A stretch of DNA of 64,000 bases, taken from positions 4,960,001 to 5,024,000 of the forward strand of contig NZ_CP068771.1 of assembly GCF_018336935.1 (NCBI RefSeq). The letters are read 5' to 3'. This document shows, one piece after another, positions 30,587 to 38,551 of this stretch (position 1 is its first letter; every line of letters starts with the position of its first letter). A model generated the notes under the pieces. That model saw only the letters and a list, made by a program, of their open reading frames with translations. It searched no databases and was not told the DNA's origin. Source of the DNA: Serratia plymuthica (GTDB taxonomy: Bacteria > Pseudomonadota > Gammaproteobacteria > Enterobacterales > Enterobacteriaceae). The position numbers were made by a program, and so were the translations under genes.

Positions 30587-31969
30587 ATGTATCAGGCAAC
30601 GCTTAGCCGGCGCAGCTACCGTTTCAATGATTTACGCCAACTGATGGCAAAGGCGTCACCGGCTCGTTCCGGCGACTATCTGGCGGAGGTGGCGGCGGAG
30701 AGCGCGGAGGAACGTATGGCGGCGCGCATTGCGCTGGCGGAGGTACCGCTGAAAACGTTTTTGCAGCAGTTGCTGGTGCCTTACGAAGAGGATGAGGTCA
30801 CGCGGCTGATTATCGACAGCCATGATGCCCTGGCCTTTGCGCCGATCTCCCACCTGACGGTGGGGGATTTTCGCGACTGGTTGCTGAGCGAGCAGGCGGA
30901 CAGCGCAATGCTGGCGCAGGTCGCCGCCGGGATTACGCCTGAAATGGCGGCGGCGGTGAGCAAGCTTATGCGCAATCAGGATCTGATCCTGGTGGCGAAG
31001 AAGTGCCGGGTGGTGACGAGATTTCGCAATACTCTCGGCCTGCCAGGCCGTATCAGCGTGCGGCTGCAGCCGAACCATCCGACCGACAGCCTGCAGGGCA
31101 TCGCCGCCAGCATGCTCGACGGCCTGCTGTACGGCAGCGGCGACGCGGTGGTCGGCATCAACCCGGCCAGCGACAGCCTGCCGCTGCTGGAAAAGCTCAA
31201 TTACATGCTGGATGACGTGATTCAGCGTTTCGCCATACCCACGCAGTCCTGCGTGCTGACGCACGTCACCAACACGCTGCGGCTGATGGAGCGCGGTGCG
31301 CCGGTGGATCTGGTGTTCCAGTCGATCGCCGGCACAGAAGCCGCCAACACCGGTTTCGGCATTAATCTGGCGCTGCTGGCGGAGGCGCAGCAGGCGGCGC
31401 TGAGCCTCAATCGTGGCACGCTGGGCAATAACGTGATGTATTTCGAAACCGGGCAGGGCAGTTGCCTGTCGGCCAATGCGCATCACGGCGTCGATCAGCA
31501 AACCTGCGAGGCGCGTGCCTATGCGGTAGCGCGCCATTTCTCTCCGTTGTTGATCAATACCGTGGTCGGGTTTATCGGCCCGGAATATCTGTATGACGGT
31601 AAACAGATTATTCGCGCCGGGCTGGAGGATCACTTCTGCGGCAAGCTGCTCGGCCTGCCGCTGGGGTGCGACGTGTGCTACACCAATCACGCGGAGGCGG
31701 ATCAGGATGATATGGATACTTTGCTGACGCTGTTGGCCACCGCAGGATTAACCTTTTTGATTGGCGTGCCGGGAGCGGACGACATCATGCTCAATTATCA
31801 GAGCACTTCTTTCCACGACGCGTTGTATATCCGCGAACTGCTGGGGCTCAAACATGCGCCGGAGTTTGCCGACTGGTTGGTGAAAATGCACATCACCGAC
31901 GATCTGGGGCGGCTGCGCGATACGGCGTCCAACCATCCGCTGTTGCTGGCGTTGCAGGGAGAGAGCTGA
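30587..31969 (+). CDS. eutB: Ethanolamine ammonia-lyase large subunit EutB
   Basis: Adenosylcobalamin-dependent lyase subunit converting ethanolamine to acetaldehyde and ammonia. I start at ATG 30587; the frame extends to 30533 without support. The protein has 460 residues against 453 in E. coli and keeps the active-site blocks SARLQPN-like (SVRLQPNHPTDSLQGIA), VFQSIAGTEAANTGFG, YFETGQGSCLSANAHHG and NTVVGFIGPEYLYDGKQIIRAGLEDHF. It is clearly more diverged from E. coli EutB than the backbone genes. No microcompartment, reactivase or eutR gene is adjacent; only eutC follows. Confidence 0.93.
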   Translation: MYQATLSRRSYRFNDLRQLMAKASPARSGDYLAEVAAESAEERMAARIALAEVPLKTFLQQLLVPYEEDEVTRLIIDSHDALAFAPISHLTVGDFRDWLLSEQADSAMLAQVAAGITPEMAAAVSKLMRNQDLILVAKKCRVVTRFRNTLGLPGRISVRLQPNHPTDSLQGIAASMLDGLLYGSGDAVVGINPASDSLPLLEKLNYMLDDVIQRFAIPTQSCVLTHVTNTLRLMERGAPVDLVFQSIAGTEAANTGFGINLALLAEAQQAALSLNRGTLGNNVMYFETGQGSCLSANAHHGVDQQTCEARAYAVARHFSPLLINTVVGFIGPEYLYDGKQIIRAGLEDHFCGKLLGLPLGCDVCYTNHAEADQDDMDTLLTLLATAGLTFLIGVPGADDIMLNYQSTSFHDALYIRELLGLKHAPEFADWLVKMHITDDLGRLRDTASNHPLLLALQGES

Positions 31970-32760
31970 TGAATAAACCGGTTCACGTCAACGGCTGGGA
32001 TGCGCTGCGCGCTTTTACCGATGCGCGTATCGCGTTGGGCCGCACTGGCGCCAGCCTGCCCACCGGGGAGCTGCTTAAATTCGGGCTGGCGCATGCGCAG
32101 GCGCGCGATGCGGTACACCAGCCGTTCGACAGCGATACGCTGGCCGGGGCGTTGCAGGAGAGTGGCTGGCAGACGCTGAGGGTACACAGCCAGGCCGCTG
32201 ACCGCACCGCCTACCTGAGCCGGCCGGATCTGGGGCGGCGGTTGGCGGCGGACAGCCGCAGTCTGCTGTTGGGCCAGCCGGACAAGGCGGCCGATCTGCT
32301 GCTGGTGGTGGCGGACGGTCTGTCTTCCAAGGCGGTGCACCGTCAGGCGTTACCCTTGTTGCAGGCGCTGCGGCCTTATCTCGATCTGTTGGGGCTCTCC
32401 GTTGCGCCCGTGGTGCTGGCGCATCAGTCGCGGGTGGCGCTGGGGGATGATATCGGCGAGTGTCTGCGGGCAAAAGCGGTGGCGATATTGATTGGCGAGC
32501 GGCCGGGGCTGTCGTCGCCGGACAGCCTGGGGATTTACCTCACCTGGGGGCCGAACACCCGGCGGCGCGAGTCGGAGCGTAACTGTATCTCCAACGTGCG
32601 CCCGGAAGGGCTGGATTACCCGCAGGCGGCGTTCAAGCTGGCGTGGCTGCTGGAACAGGCGTTCCAGCGGAGGCTGACCGGGATTGAACTGAAAGACGAA
32701 AGCGATAACCCGGCGTTGTATGGTCGGGTATCGCCGCTTCATTCCCAACTGGGGGGTTGA
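31969..32760 (+). CDS. eutC: Ethanolamine ammonia-lyase small subunit EutC
   Basis: The 263-residue partner of EutB, start overlapping its stop (TGATG). Conserved pieces include LTYWGPNTRR-type (YLTWGPNTRRRESERNCIS) near residue 185 and ARIALGRTGASLPT near residue 20. It lacks the long N-terminal extension of E. coli EutC that targets the enzyme into the microcompartment, consistent with a free cytoplasmic enzyme here. Its 3' end overlaps a convergent LysR gene by 22 bases. Confidence 0.92.
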   Translation: MNKPVHVNGWDALRAFTDARIALGRTGASLPTGELLKFGLAHAQARDAVHQPFDSDTLAGALQESGWQTLRVHSQAADRTAYLSRPDLGRRLAADSRSLLLGQPDKAADLLLVVADGLSSKAVHRQALPLLQALRPYLDLLGLSVAPVVLAHQSRVALGDDIGECLRAKAVAILIGERPGLSSPDSLGIYLTWGPNTRRRESERNCISNVRPEGLDYPQAAFKLAWLLEQAFQRRLTGIELKDESDNPALYGRVSPLHSQLGG

Positions 32761-33641
32761 CCGATACTTTGCTGCAGCAGGGTGGTGAATGCGTTTAAGC
32801 GGGCGGAGATCTTGGCCACCGGCCGCAGCAGGTAGATGCCCTGTTGTTCCTGGCGCGGATCCTCCAGCACGGGTTGCAAGCGGCCGGCCTGGATATCCGG
32901 GCCAACCACCCAGTTGGGTAAAAAGGTGATACCCAGTCCAAGCAGCGCCGCCTGGCGCTGGGCGGTAAAGTCGTTGCAGCGCAGCACCATACTGCAACGG
33001 TTCAGTAGCTGGCCGCTGAGGATTTGCGTCCAGCAGGCCGGCTGCTGTTTGTTATAACGGGCAATCAGCCGATGTTTCGGCAGCGCGTTCAGGTCCTCTG
33101 GGCAGCCATAGCGGGCGATATAGTCGGGGCTGGCGCACATGACCCAGCGCTGAGTGGCTATTCGGCTGGCGTACAGCCCGCTGTCTTTCTGTTCGCCGAT
33201 GCGGATGGCGGCGTCCAGCAATTCCTGCGTCGGATCGGTCTGGCGTTCGGTCAGATCCAGATCGACAAACAGCTGCGGGTAGCGTTCAGCCAGCGTCGGC
33301 AACAGCGGCAGGATATAGGTTTTGCCAAAGGTCGGCAGGCAACTGATGCGCAACGTTCCCTGCGGCACATCACTTAGCGAGGCCAGTTCGGCGCGGATGT
33401 CGGTGATGTCCGACAGCAGCGCCGCCGCCCGCGCCTTCAGCATTTCCCCGGCATCCGTCAGCATCAGGCCGCGCGTCGAGCGGATAAACAGCGTGGCGCC
33501 AAGGGCGCTCTCCAGCGCGTCGATGTGGCGAACCAGCGAAGAGGGCACCATGCCCAGTTTACGGGCGGCAGCGGAGAAGCTGCCCAGCAGGGCCACTTCG
33601 AGAAATATCGGCAGATGTTCAACATAGCGGGCGTCATTCAT
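32739..33641 (-). CDS. LysR-family transcriptional regulator
   Basis: A 300-residue LysR regulator starting at ATG 33641 (MNDARYVEHLPIFLEVALLG); a frame extension to 33758 is not supported. The helix-turn-helix is FSAAARKLGMVPSSLVRHID around residues 20-39. It diverges from budAB across about 580 bases, so it may control acetoin synthesis as SlaR/BudR do, but the sequence belongs to a different LysR subgroup from the Klebsiella BudR I remember. eutBC, which converges on it, is the other candidate target. Confidence 0.85.
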   Translation of the reverse strand: MNDARYVEHLPIFLEVALLGSFSAAARKLGMVPSSLVRHIDALESALGATLFIRSTRGLMLTDAGEMLKARAAALLSDITDIRAELASLSDVPQGTLRISCLPTFGKTYILPLLPTLAERYPQLFVDLDLTERQTDPTQELLDAAIRIGEQKDSGLYASRIATQRWVMCASPDYIARYGCPEDLNALPKHRLIARYNKQQPACWTQILSGQLLNRCSMVLRCNDFTAQRQAALLGLGITFLPNWVVGPDIQAGRLQPVLEDPRQEQQGIYLLRPVAKISARLNAFTTLLQQSIGQPPSWE

Positions 33642-33642
33642 C

Positions 33643-33659
33643 TTTGCATTATATGCAAA
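33643..33659. promoter_or_regulatory. Palindrome at the start of the LysR gene
   Basis: TTTGCAT-TAT-ATGCAAA begins two bases upstream of the LysR start codon. A regulator bound here would block its own transcription or cover its ribosome-binding site. Palindromes of this size occur by chance a few times per window, so position is the main argument. Confidence 0.35.
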
Positions 33660-33780
33660 AGCGTTTCTTATGAATACCGGGTTCTCTGCCCACCGCATTG
33701 CGGTTACTCTTTTTTTGGGGCTTACGGACGGCAACAGCGAACCGGGATCCCGCCGCAAAGAGAAAAATAGATAAACGAGT

Positions 33781-33908
33781 TTGATGACAACGGTGTTTTT
33801 ACGACCGAGATACCCGGGCCTGGCGCACCGAGGGGCGGTCCGACGGCCAAGGCCGTTACGACCCCTTCGGCACGCTCTCCCTAATAACGGGCTTTGCCAG
33901 CAGACTGA
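33781..33908. repeat. Hairpin-bearing repeat, copy 1
   Basis: First of three related intergenic segments. Flanks shared with the copy at 46.7-46.9 kb: TTGATGACAACG, GAGATACCCGGGCCTGGCGC, ACCGAGGGGC and TACGACCCCTTCGGCACGC then TCTCCCTAATAACGGGCTTT. Between them this copy carries the hairpin ACGGCC-AA-GGCCGT (33843-33856). It fills the first part of the 580-base gap before budA; I see no gene in it. Confidence 0.8.
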
Positions 33909-34016
33909 ATGTATAAATCAAGCGGATTTTAGACCTTAAAACAACGTCATTCTCCCAGGCGCCGCCATGCGCCTGCGACAGTGATTGCTGCTTCAATACC
34001 AGAGTAAACGTTCAAT

Positions 34017-34045
34017 TTGACGCTGTGCCAACCAACAATGATTAG
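34017..34045 (+). promoter_or_regulatory. Tentative budAB promoter
   Basis: TTGACG at 34017-34022 is followed after 17 bases by GATTAG, a poor -10. It is the best sigma-70-like pair I found ahead of the two leader hairpins. If used, the leader would be about 170 bases. Confidence 0.3.
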
Positions 34046-34076
34046 TGAATCTAAACCGTTGTTGAGGTTGAGCGTC

Positions 34077-34101
34077 GCCGGCCTGCCGTGCCGGTTTTTT
34101 T
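34077..34101 (+). terminator. budA leader terminator-like hairpin 1
   Basis: CCGGC (34078-34082) pairs with GCCGG (34090-34094) and is followed directly by seven T residues. No gene on this strand ends nearby, so it lies in the leader of budAB, 122 bases before the start codon. Confidence 0.6.
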
Positions 34102-34152
34102 GTCGCCGTTGGCTGAATCGTTCCACCTGAACGCGTCGTCGGCGACATCTTT

Positions 34153-34177
34153 GCTTACCTTTCAGGTGAGCATTTTT
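34153..34177 (+). terminator. budA leader terminator-like hairpin 2
   Basis: GCTTACCT-TTC-AGGTGAGC is an 8-bp stem with one G-U pair, followed by ATTTTT, 46 bases before the budA start. With the first hairpin it suggests attenuation ahead of budAB. Confidence 0.6.
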
Positions 34178-34222
34178 GAACGCGCGGGGGCATTTCGCAC
34201 CGCGCTGGTGGAGGAGTACGTA

Positions 34223-35002
34223 ATGAACGAAAAGCAGGGTTGTTCCTGTGCGCACCATCTGGTGCAGGGTTTCGCCAGACAGTCAGTGAGTGCCGGGGAG
34301 GGCGAAATCTATCAAATCTCGCTGATGAGCGCGTTAATCAGCGGCGTTTACGAAGGGGAAGTGACCATTGCCGAATTGCTCCGGCACGGCAACTTTGGCC
34401 TAGGCACCTTCAACCACCTTGATGGCGAATTGATCGCCTTTGATGATGAAATTCATCAACTGCGCGCCGACGGCAGCGCTCGGCCAGCCGGCCACGATCA
34501 GAAAACCCCCTTTGCCGTTGTCACTTTTTTCCAACCCAGCGTTACCCAAAGTTTCGATCGTCCTATCACCAAAGCGCAACTGCACCAGTGCATCGATGAG
34601 CAGGTGGCTTCGCCGAACCTGTTCTGCGCGGTGCGCGTCGACGGTGAATTCAGCCACGTGGAAACCCGCACCGTGCCGCGCCAGGAGCGGCCCTATCGCC
34701 CGATGCTGGAGGCCATCGAGGAGCAACCGACCTTTGCCTTTCTCAAGCGGCAGGGAACCCTGGTCGGTTTCCGTTCGCCGGACTACATGCAGGGCGTCGG
34801 CGTAGCCGGTTATCACGAGCACTTTGTTACCGACGATCGCAGCGGTGGCGGCCACGTGCTGGATTACCAGCTTGACCACGGTCGTCTGCAATTTGGCGTG
34901 ATCACCCGTCTCAATCTTCAATTGCCGCATGATGCGGATTTTCTGCGCGCCGACCTCTGTCCGGAGGATTTGGATCGCGCGATTCGTTCTGCCGAGGGTT
35001 AA
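34223..35002 (+). CDS. budA: Acetolactate decarboxylase BudA
   Basis: Cytoplasmic enzyme converting 2-acetolactate to acetoin in the neutral butanediol fermentation. I start at ATG 34223, with GGAGGAG upstream, giving 259 residues, the same as Klebsiella BudA; the frame extends to 34088 through the leader hairpins but lacks support. Zinc-binding histidines are expected in [20 protein letters not shown] near residue 195. Forms an operon with budB 41 bases downstream. Confidence 0.95.
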   Translation: MNEKQGCSCAHHLVQGFARQSVSAGEGEIYQISLMSALISGVYEGEVTIAELLRHGNFGLGTFNHLDGELIAFDDEIHQLRADGSARPAGHDQKTPFAVVTFFQPSVTQSFDRPITKAQLHQCIDEQVASPNLFCAVRVDGEFSHVETRTVPRQERPYRPMLEAIEEQPTFAFLKRQGTLVGFRSPDYMQGVGVAGYHEHFVTDDRSGGGHVLDYQLDHGRLQFGVITRLNLQLPHDADFLRADLCPEDLDRAIRSAEG

Positions 35003-35043
35003 TTCCGCGACAGCCGTGGGTGTATTTTCAGGAGGTGTGTTCC

Positions 35044-36729
35044 ATGAACAAGGCAAAAACAGACAATAACTGGACGTGTGGCGCAGATTTAGTGGTGAAA
35101 AATCTGGAAGCGCAGGGCGTCAAATACGTGTTCGGCATTCCGGGGGCGAAAATCGACCGGGTATTCGATTCGCTGGAGGACGCGCCGTCGATAGAAACGG
35201 TAGTGGTGCGGCACGAGGCCAACGCGGCGTTTATGGCGGCGGCGGTCGGGCGGTTGACCGGCAAGGCGGGGGTGGCGCTGGTCACCTCCGGGCCAGGCAG
35301 TTCCAACCTGATCACCGGGCTGGCGACCGCCACCTCGGAAGGGGATGCGGTGGTGGCGATCGGCGGTGCGGTGAAGCGCGCCGATAACCTCAAACAGACC
35401 CACCAGAGCATGGATACCGTTAGCATGTTCCGGCCGGTGACCAAATATTGCGCCGAAGTGCATGCCGGCGTGGCGATTTCCGAAGTGATCGCCAATGCTT
35501 TCCGCCATGCCGAGTTTGGCCGCCCGGGGGCGTCGTTCATCAGCTTGCCGATGGACATCGTGAATGAACCTGTCAGCGCGCCGGTGCTGGCGGGGTGCCG
35601 CCTGCCGCGCATGGGGGCCGCCGCCGCCGATGACATTCGCACGGCGGTAACATTGATCCAGCAGGCGAAGTGCCCGGTGCTGCTGCTGGGTCTGCAGGCC
35701 AGCCGCCCGGAAAACAGCGAGGCGGTGCGGCATCTGCTGCACCGCACCCATATGCCGGTGGTGGGCACCTATCAGGCCGCGGGGGTGATCGACGTCAATC
35801 ATTTCGCCCGGTTCGCCGGCCGCGTCGGGTTGTTCAACAACCAGCCGGCCGATCAACTGTTGCAGAAAGCCGATCTGGTGGTCAGCGTCGGCTACGGCCC
35901 GATCGAATACGATCCCTGCATGTGGAACAGCCAGGGCAAATTGAAGTTGGTGCATATCGACGTGCTGCCAGCGGATATCGATACCTGCTACCGCCCGGAC
36001 GTGGAGCTGGTGGGCAATATCAGCGCGACCCTCGATATGATGACCGAAGCCTTCAGCGCCGTGGTGAGCGTGCCGGCAGAGGTTGAACTGATCCTCAGCG
36101 ATCTGGGGCGGCAGCGTACCGAACTGGCGGAACGCGCCGCACGCCGTGGCGGCATGCCGATCCATCCGCTGCGCATCGTGAAAGAGTTGCAGGATATCGT
36201 CAGCGACGATGTGACGCTGTGCGTGGATATGGGCAGTTTTCACATCTGGATCGCGCGCTATCTCTATAGCTTCCGCGCAAGACAATTGCTGATCTCCAAC
36301 GGCCAGCAGACGATGGGGGTGGCGTTGCCGTGGGCGATTGGCGCAGCGCTGGTGCGCCCGGGGGACAAAGTGGTGTCAATCTCCGGCGACGGCGGTTTTA
36401 TGCAGTCGAGCATGGAGCTGGAAACCGCGGTGCGGCTGAAAAATAACATCGTGCACGTGATTTGGGTGGATAACGCCTACAACATGGTGGAAATGCAGGA
36501 GGTGAATAAGTACCGACGCAAATCCGGCGTGGAATTTGGCCCGATCGATTTTAAAGCCTATGCGGAATCCTGCGGTGCGGTAGGGTTTGCCGTGCAGTCG
36601 GTAGATGACCTGCGGCCGATGCTGCGCAAAGCGATGGAAATTGAAGGGCCGGTGGTGGTGGCTATCCCGGTCGACTATTCCGACAACTACAAACTGATGG
36701 CGCAGATGAACTTCAGCCAGATGATTTAA
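35044..36729 (+). CDS. budB: Catabolic acetolactate synthase BudB
   Basis: Thiamine-diphosphate enzyme joining two pyruvates into 2-acetolactate for the butanediol pathway. 561 residues from ATG 35044 with AGGAGG upstream. The catalytic Glu lies in [20 protein letters not shown] near residue 55, and the ThDP motif is [20 protein letters not shown] near residue 445. It is a single-subunit catabolic type with no small subunit gene. budC (butanediol dehydrogenase) is not adjacent; a terminator follows. Confidence 0.95.
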   Translation: MNKAKTDNNWTCGADLVVKNLEAQGVKYVFGIPGAKIDRVFDSLEDAPSIETVVVRHEANAAFMAAAVGRLTGKAGVALVTSGPGSSNLITGLATATSEGDAVVAIGGAVKRADNLKQTHQSMDTVSMFRPVTKYCAEVHAGVAISEVIANAFRHAEFGRPGASFISLPMDIVNEPVSAPVLAGCRLPRMGAAAADDIRTAVTLIQQAKCPVLLLGLQASRPENSEAVRHLLHRTHMPVVGTYQAAGVIDVNHFARFAGRVGLFNNQPADQLLQKADLVVSVGYGPIEYDPCMWNSQGKLKLVHIDVLPADIDTCYRPDVELVGNISATLDMMTEAFSAVVSVPAEVELILSDLGRQRTELAERAARRGGMPIHPLRIVKELQDIVSDDVTLCVDMGSFHIWIARYLYSFRARQLLISNGQQTMGVALPWAIGAALVRPGDKVVSISGDGGFMQSSMELETAVRLKNNIVHVIWVDNAYNMVEMQEVNKYRRKSGVEFGPIDFKAYAESCGAVGFAVQSVDDLRPMLRKAMEIEGPVVVAIPVDYSDNYKLMAQMNFSQMI

Positions 36730-36749
36730 TTTCATTATGTCGGTTAACC

Positions 36750-36785
36750 ACGGGGAGCGGCCTTTGCGGCGCACCCCGTTTTTTA
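36750..36785 (+). terminator. budAB terminator
   Basis: ACGGGG and CCCCGT close a long GC-rich hairpin followed by a TTTTTT run, about 20 bases after the budB stop. Confidence 0.85.
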
Positions 36786-36910
36786 TGCTCGAAATTTGTG
36801 CTTTACAACCCTAACTGCATGATTTATTGGTATCCGTCGGGTCCGTTTTCTATACCCTGTGCATGTCGAGTTACGGCCAGGCGACGGGGATAACCACTGG
36901 GGATGGCAGG

Positions 36911-38506
36911 ATGAAAAGAAAAGCACTCACAATGACGCTGGGATTGTTGGCTTTGGCGATGATGGGCGGCGCGCACGCCCGCACGCTGGTTTATTGTTCC
37001 GAAAGTTCGCCGGAAGGGTTCAACCCGCAGCTGTTCACCTCGGGCCCCACCGTAGACGCCAGCTCTGCGACGATTTACAACCGGCTGGTGGATTTCAAAA
37101 CCGGCACCGTCGAGCTGCAACCCAGCCTGGCGGAAAGCTGGGAAGTGAGCGAGGACGGCAGGCAGTACACTTTTCATCTGCGCAAGGGCGTGAAATTCCA
37201 GAGTAACAAGTTCTTTACCCCCACGCGTGACTTCAACGCCGACGACGTGATCTTCTCCTTCATGCGGCAAAAAGACGCCGATAATCCGTATCACAAGGTC
37301 TCCAACGGCGCTTACACCAACTTTGAATCCATGGAATTCGGCACGCTGATCGACAAGATTGTCAAAGTGGACGACAGCACGGTGCGCTTTGAGCTTTCGC
37401 GCGCCGAAGCGCCGTTCGTGGCCGATCTCGGCATGTATTTCGCCACCATTTTATCGGCGGAATATGCCGATGCGATGCTGAAGGCCGGCACGCCGCAGCG
37501 GGTGGATAACGATCCGATCGGCACCGGGCCGTTCCAACTGGTGCAGTACCAGAAAGACGCGAAGATCCTCTACAAGGCGTTCGACCACTATTGGGAGGGC
37601 AAACCGAAGATTGACCGCCTGGTGTTCTCGATAACGCCGGACGCCGCGGTGCGCTATGCCAAGCTGCAAAAAAATGAATGTCAGGTGATGCCATTCCCCA
37701 ACCCGGCGGATTTAGCGCGGATGCGGCAGGACCCGAACATTCAGGTGATGGAGAAATCCGGTTTGAATATCGGCTTCCTGGCGTTTAATACCCAGAAAAA
37801 ACCGCTGGATAACGTCAAGGTGCGCCAGGCGCTGGCGATGGCGGTGAATAAACCGGCGATTATCGAAGCGGTGTTTCACGGCGCGGGCCAGCAGGCGAAG
37901 AACCTGCTGCCGCCGACCCAATGGGGCAGCAACGACAAGATTGAGGATTATCCGTACGCGCCGGAGAAAGCCAGGCAACTGCTGAAGGAAGCCGGTTTGG
38001 GCCAGGGTTTTGCGATTGATCTGTGGGCGATGCCGGTGCAGCGGCCTTACAACCCGAACGCCAAACGCATGGCGGAGATGATCCAGTCCGATTGGGCGAA
38101 GATTGGCGTGAAGGCCAACATTGTCACTTTCGAATGGGGCGAATATCTGCAGCGGCTCAAAAATGGCGAACACCAGACCGCGTTGGTGGGGTGGACCACC
38201 GCCAACGGCGATCCGGACAACTTCTTCGGCCCGTTGTTTACCTGCGTTTCGGCCAACGGCGGTTCAAACTCGGCCAAATGGTGTTACCCGCCGTTTGATA
38301 AGCTGATCCTGCAGGCGCGTGAAGAGAACGATCATGCCAAGCGGGTAGCGCTGTACGAGCAGGCGCAGGTGATGATGCATGAGCAGATGCCGGCGTTGAT
38401 GATTGCCCACTCGACCATTTTTGAGCCGGTACGCAAGGAAGTGAAAGGGTACGAGATCGACCCGTTCGGCAAGCACATCTTCAAACAGGTATCGCTGGAG
38501 AAATAA
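36911..38506 (+). CDS. DppA-like periplasmic dipeptide/haem-binding protein, orphan
   Basis: A 531-residue substrate-binding protein of the DppA/OppA family. ATG 36911 gives a typical Sec signal (ending GGAHA-RTLVYC); a frame extension to 36827 is not plausible. The mature start LVYCSESSPEGFNPQLFTSG and the internal NDPIGTGPFQLVQYQKDAKI are very like E. coli DppA, and the cysteine pair of DppA-type proteins is present (LVYC, KNECQV). No permease or ATPase gene accompanies it, so it probably feeds a Dpp permease encoded elsewhere. It could be a diverged second DppA with a different ligand preference. Confidence 0.88.
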   Translation: MKRKALTMTLGLLALAMMGGAHARTLVYCSESSPEGFNPQLFTSGPTVDASSATIYNRLVDFKTGTVELQPSLAESWEVSEDGRQYTFHLRKGVKFQSNKFFTPTRDFNADDVIFSFMRQKDADNPYHKVSNGAYTNFESMEFGTLIDKIVKVDDSTVRFELSRAEAPFVADLGMYFATILSAEYADAMLKAGTPQRVDNDPIGTGPFQLVQYQKDAKILYKAFDHYWEGKPKIDRLVFSITPDAAVRYAKLQKNECQVMPFPNPADLARMRQDPNIQVMEKSGLNIGFLAFNTQKKPLDNVKVRQALAMAVNKPAIIEAVFHGAGQQAKNLLPPTQWGSNDKIEDYPYAPEKARQLLKEAGLGQGFAIDLWAMPVQRPYNPNAKRMAEMIQSDWAKIGVKANIVTFEWGEYLQRLKNGEHQTALVGWTTANGDPDNFFGPLFTCVSANGGSNSAKWCYPPFDKLILQAREENDHAKRVALYEQAQVMMHEQMPALMIAHSTIFEPVRKEVKGYEIDPFGKHIFKQVSLEK

Positions 38507-38507
38507 T

Positions 38508-38532
38508 AAAAAAGGGGCTGCGCGGCAGCCCC
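38508..38532 (-). terminator. fepA terminator
   Basis: GGGGCTG-CGCG-GCAGCCCC with a run of A on the plus strand, which is a T run downstream on the reverse strand; it lies 20 bases past the fepA stop and directly abuts the end of the convergent binding-protein gene. Confidence 0.88.
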
Positions 38533-38551
38533 CGATGTTTCTCAACAGGCA

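Noticed and set aside
30481..36825. Shared 14-mer TAACTGCATGATTT upstream of eutB and upstream of the DppA-like gene
   Set aside because: Several repeated 14-mers are expected by chance in 64 kb, and the surrounding bases do not match, so a common operator is not supported.
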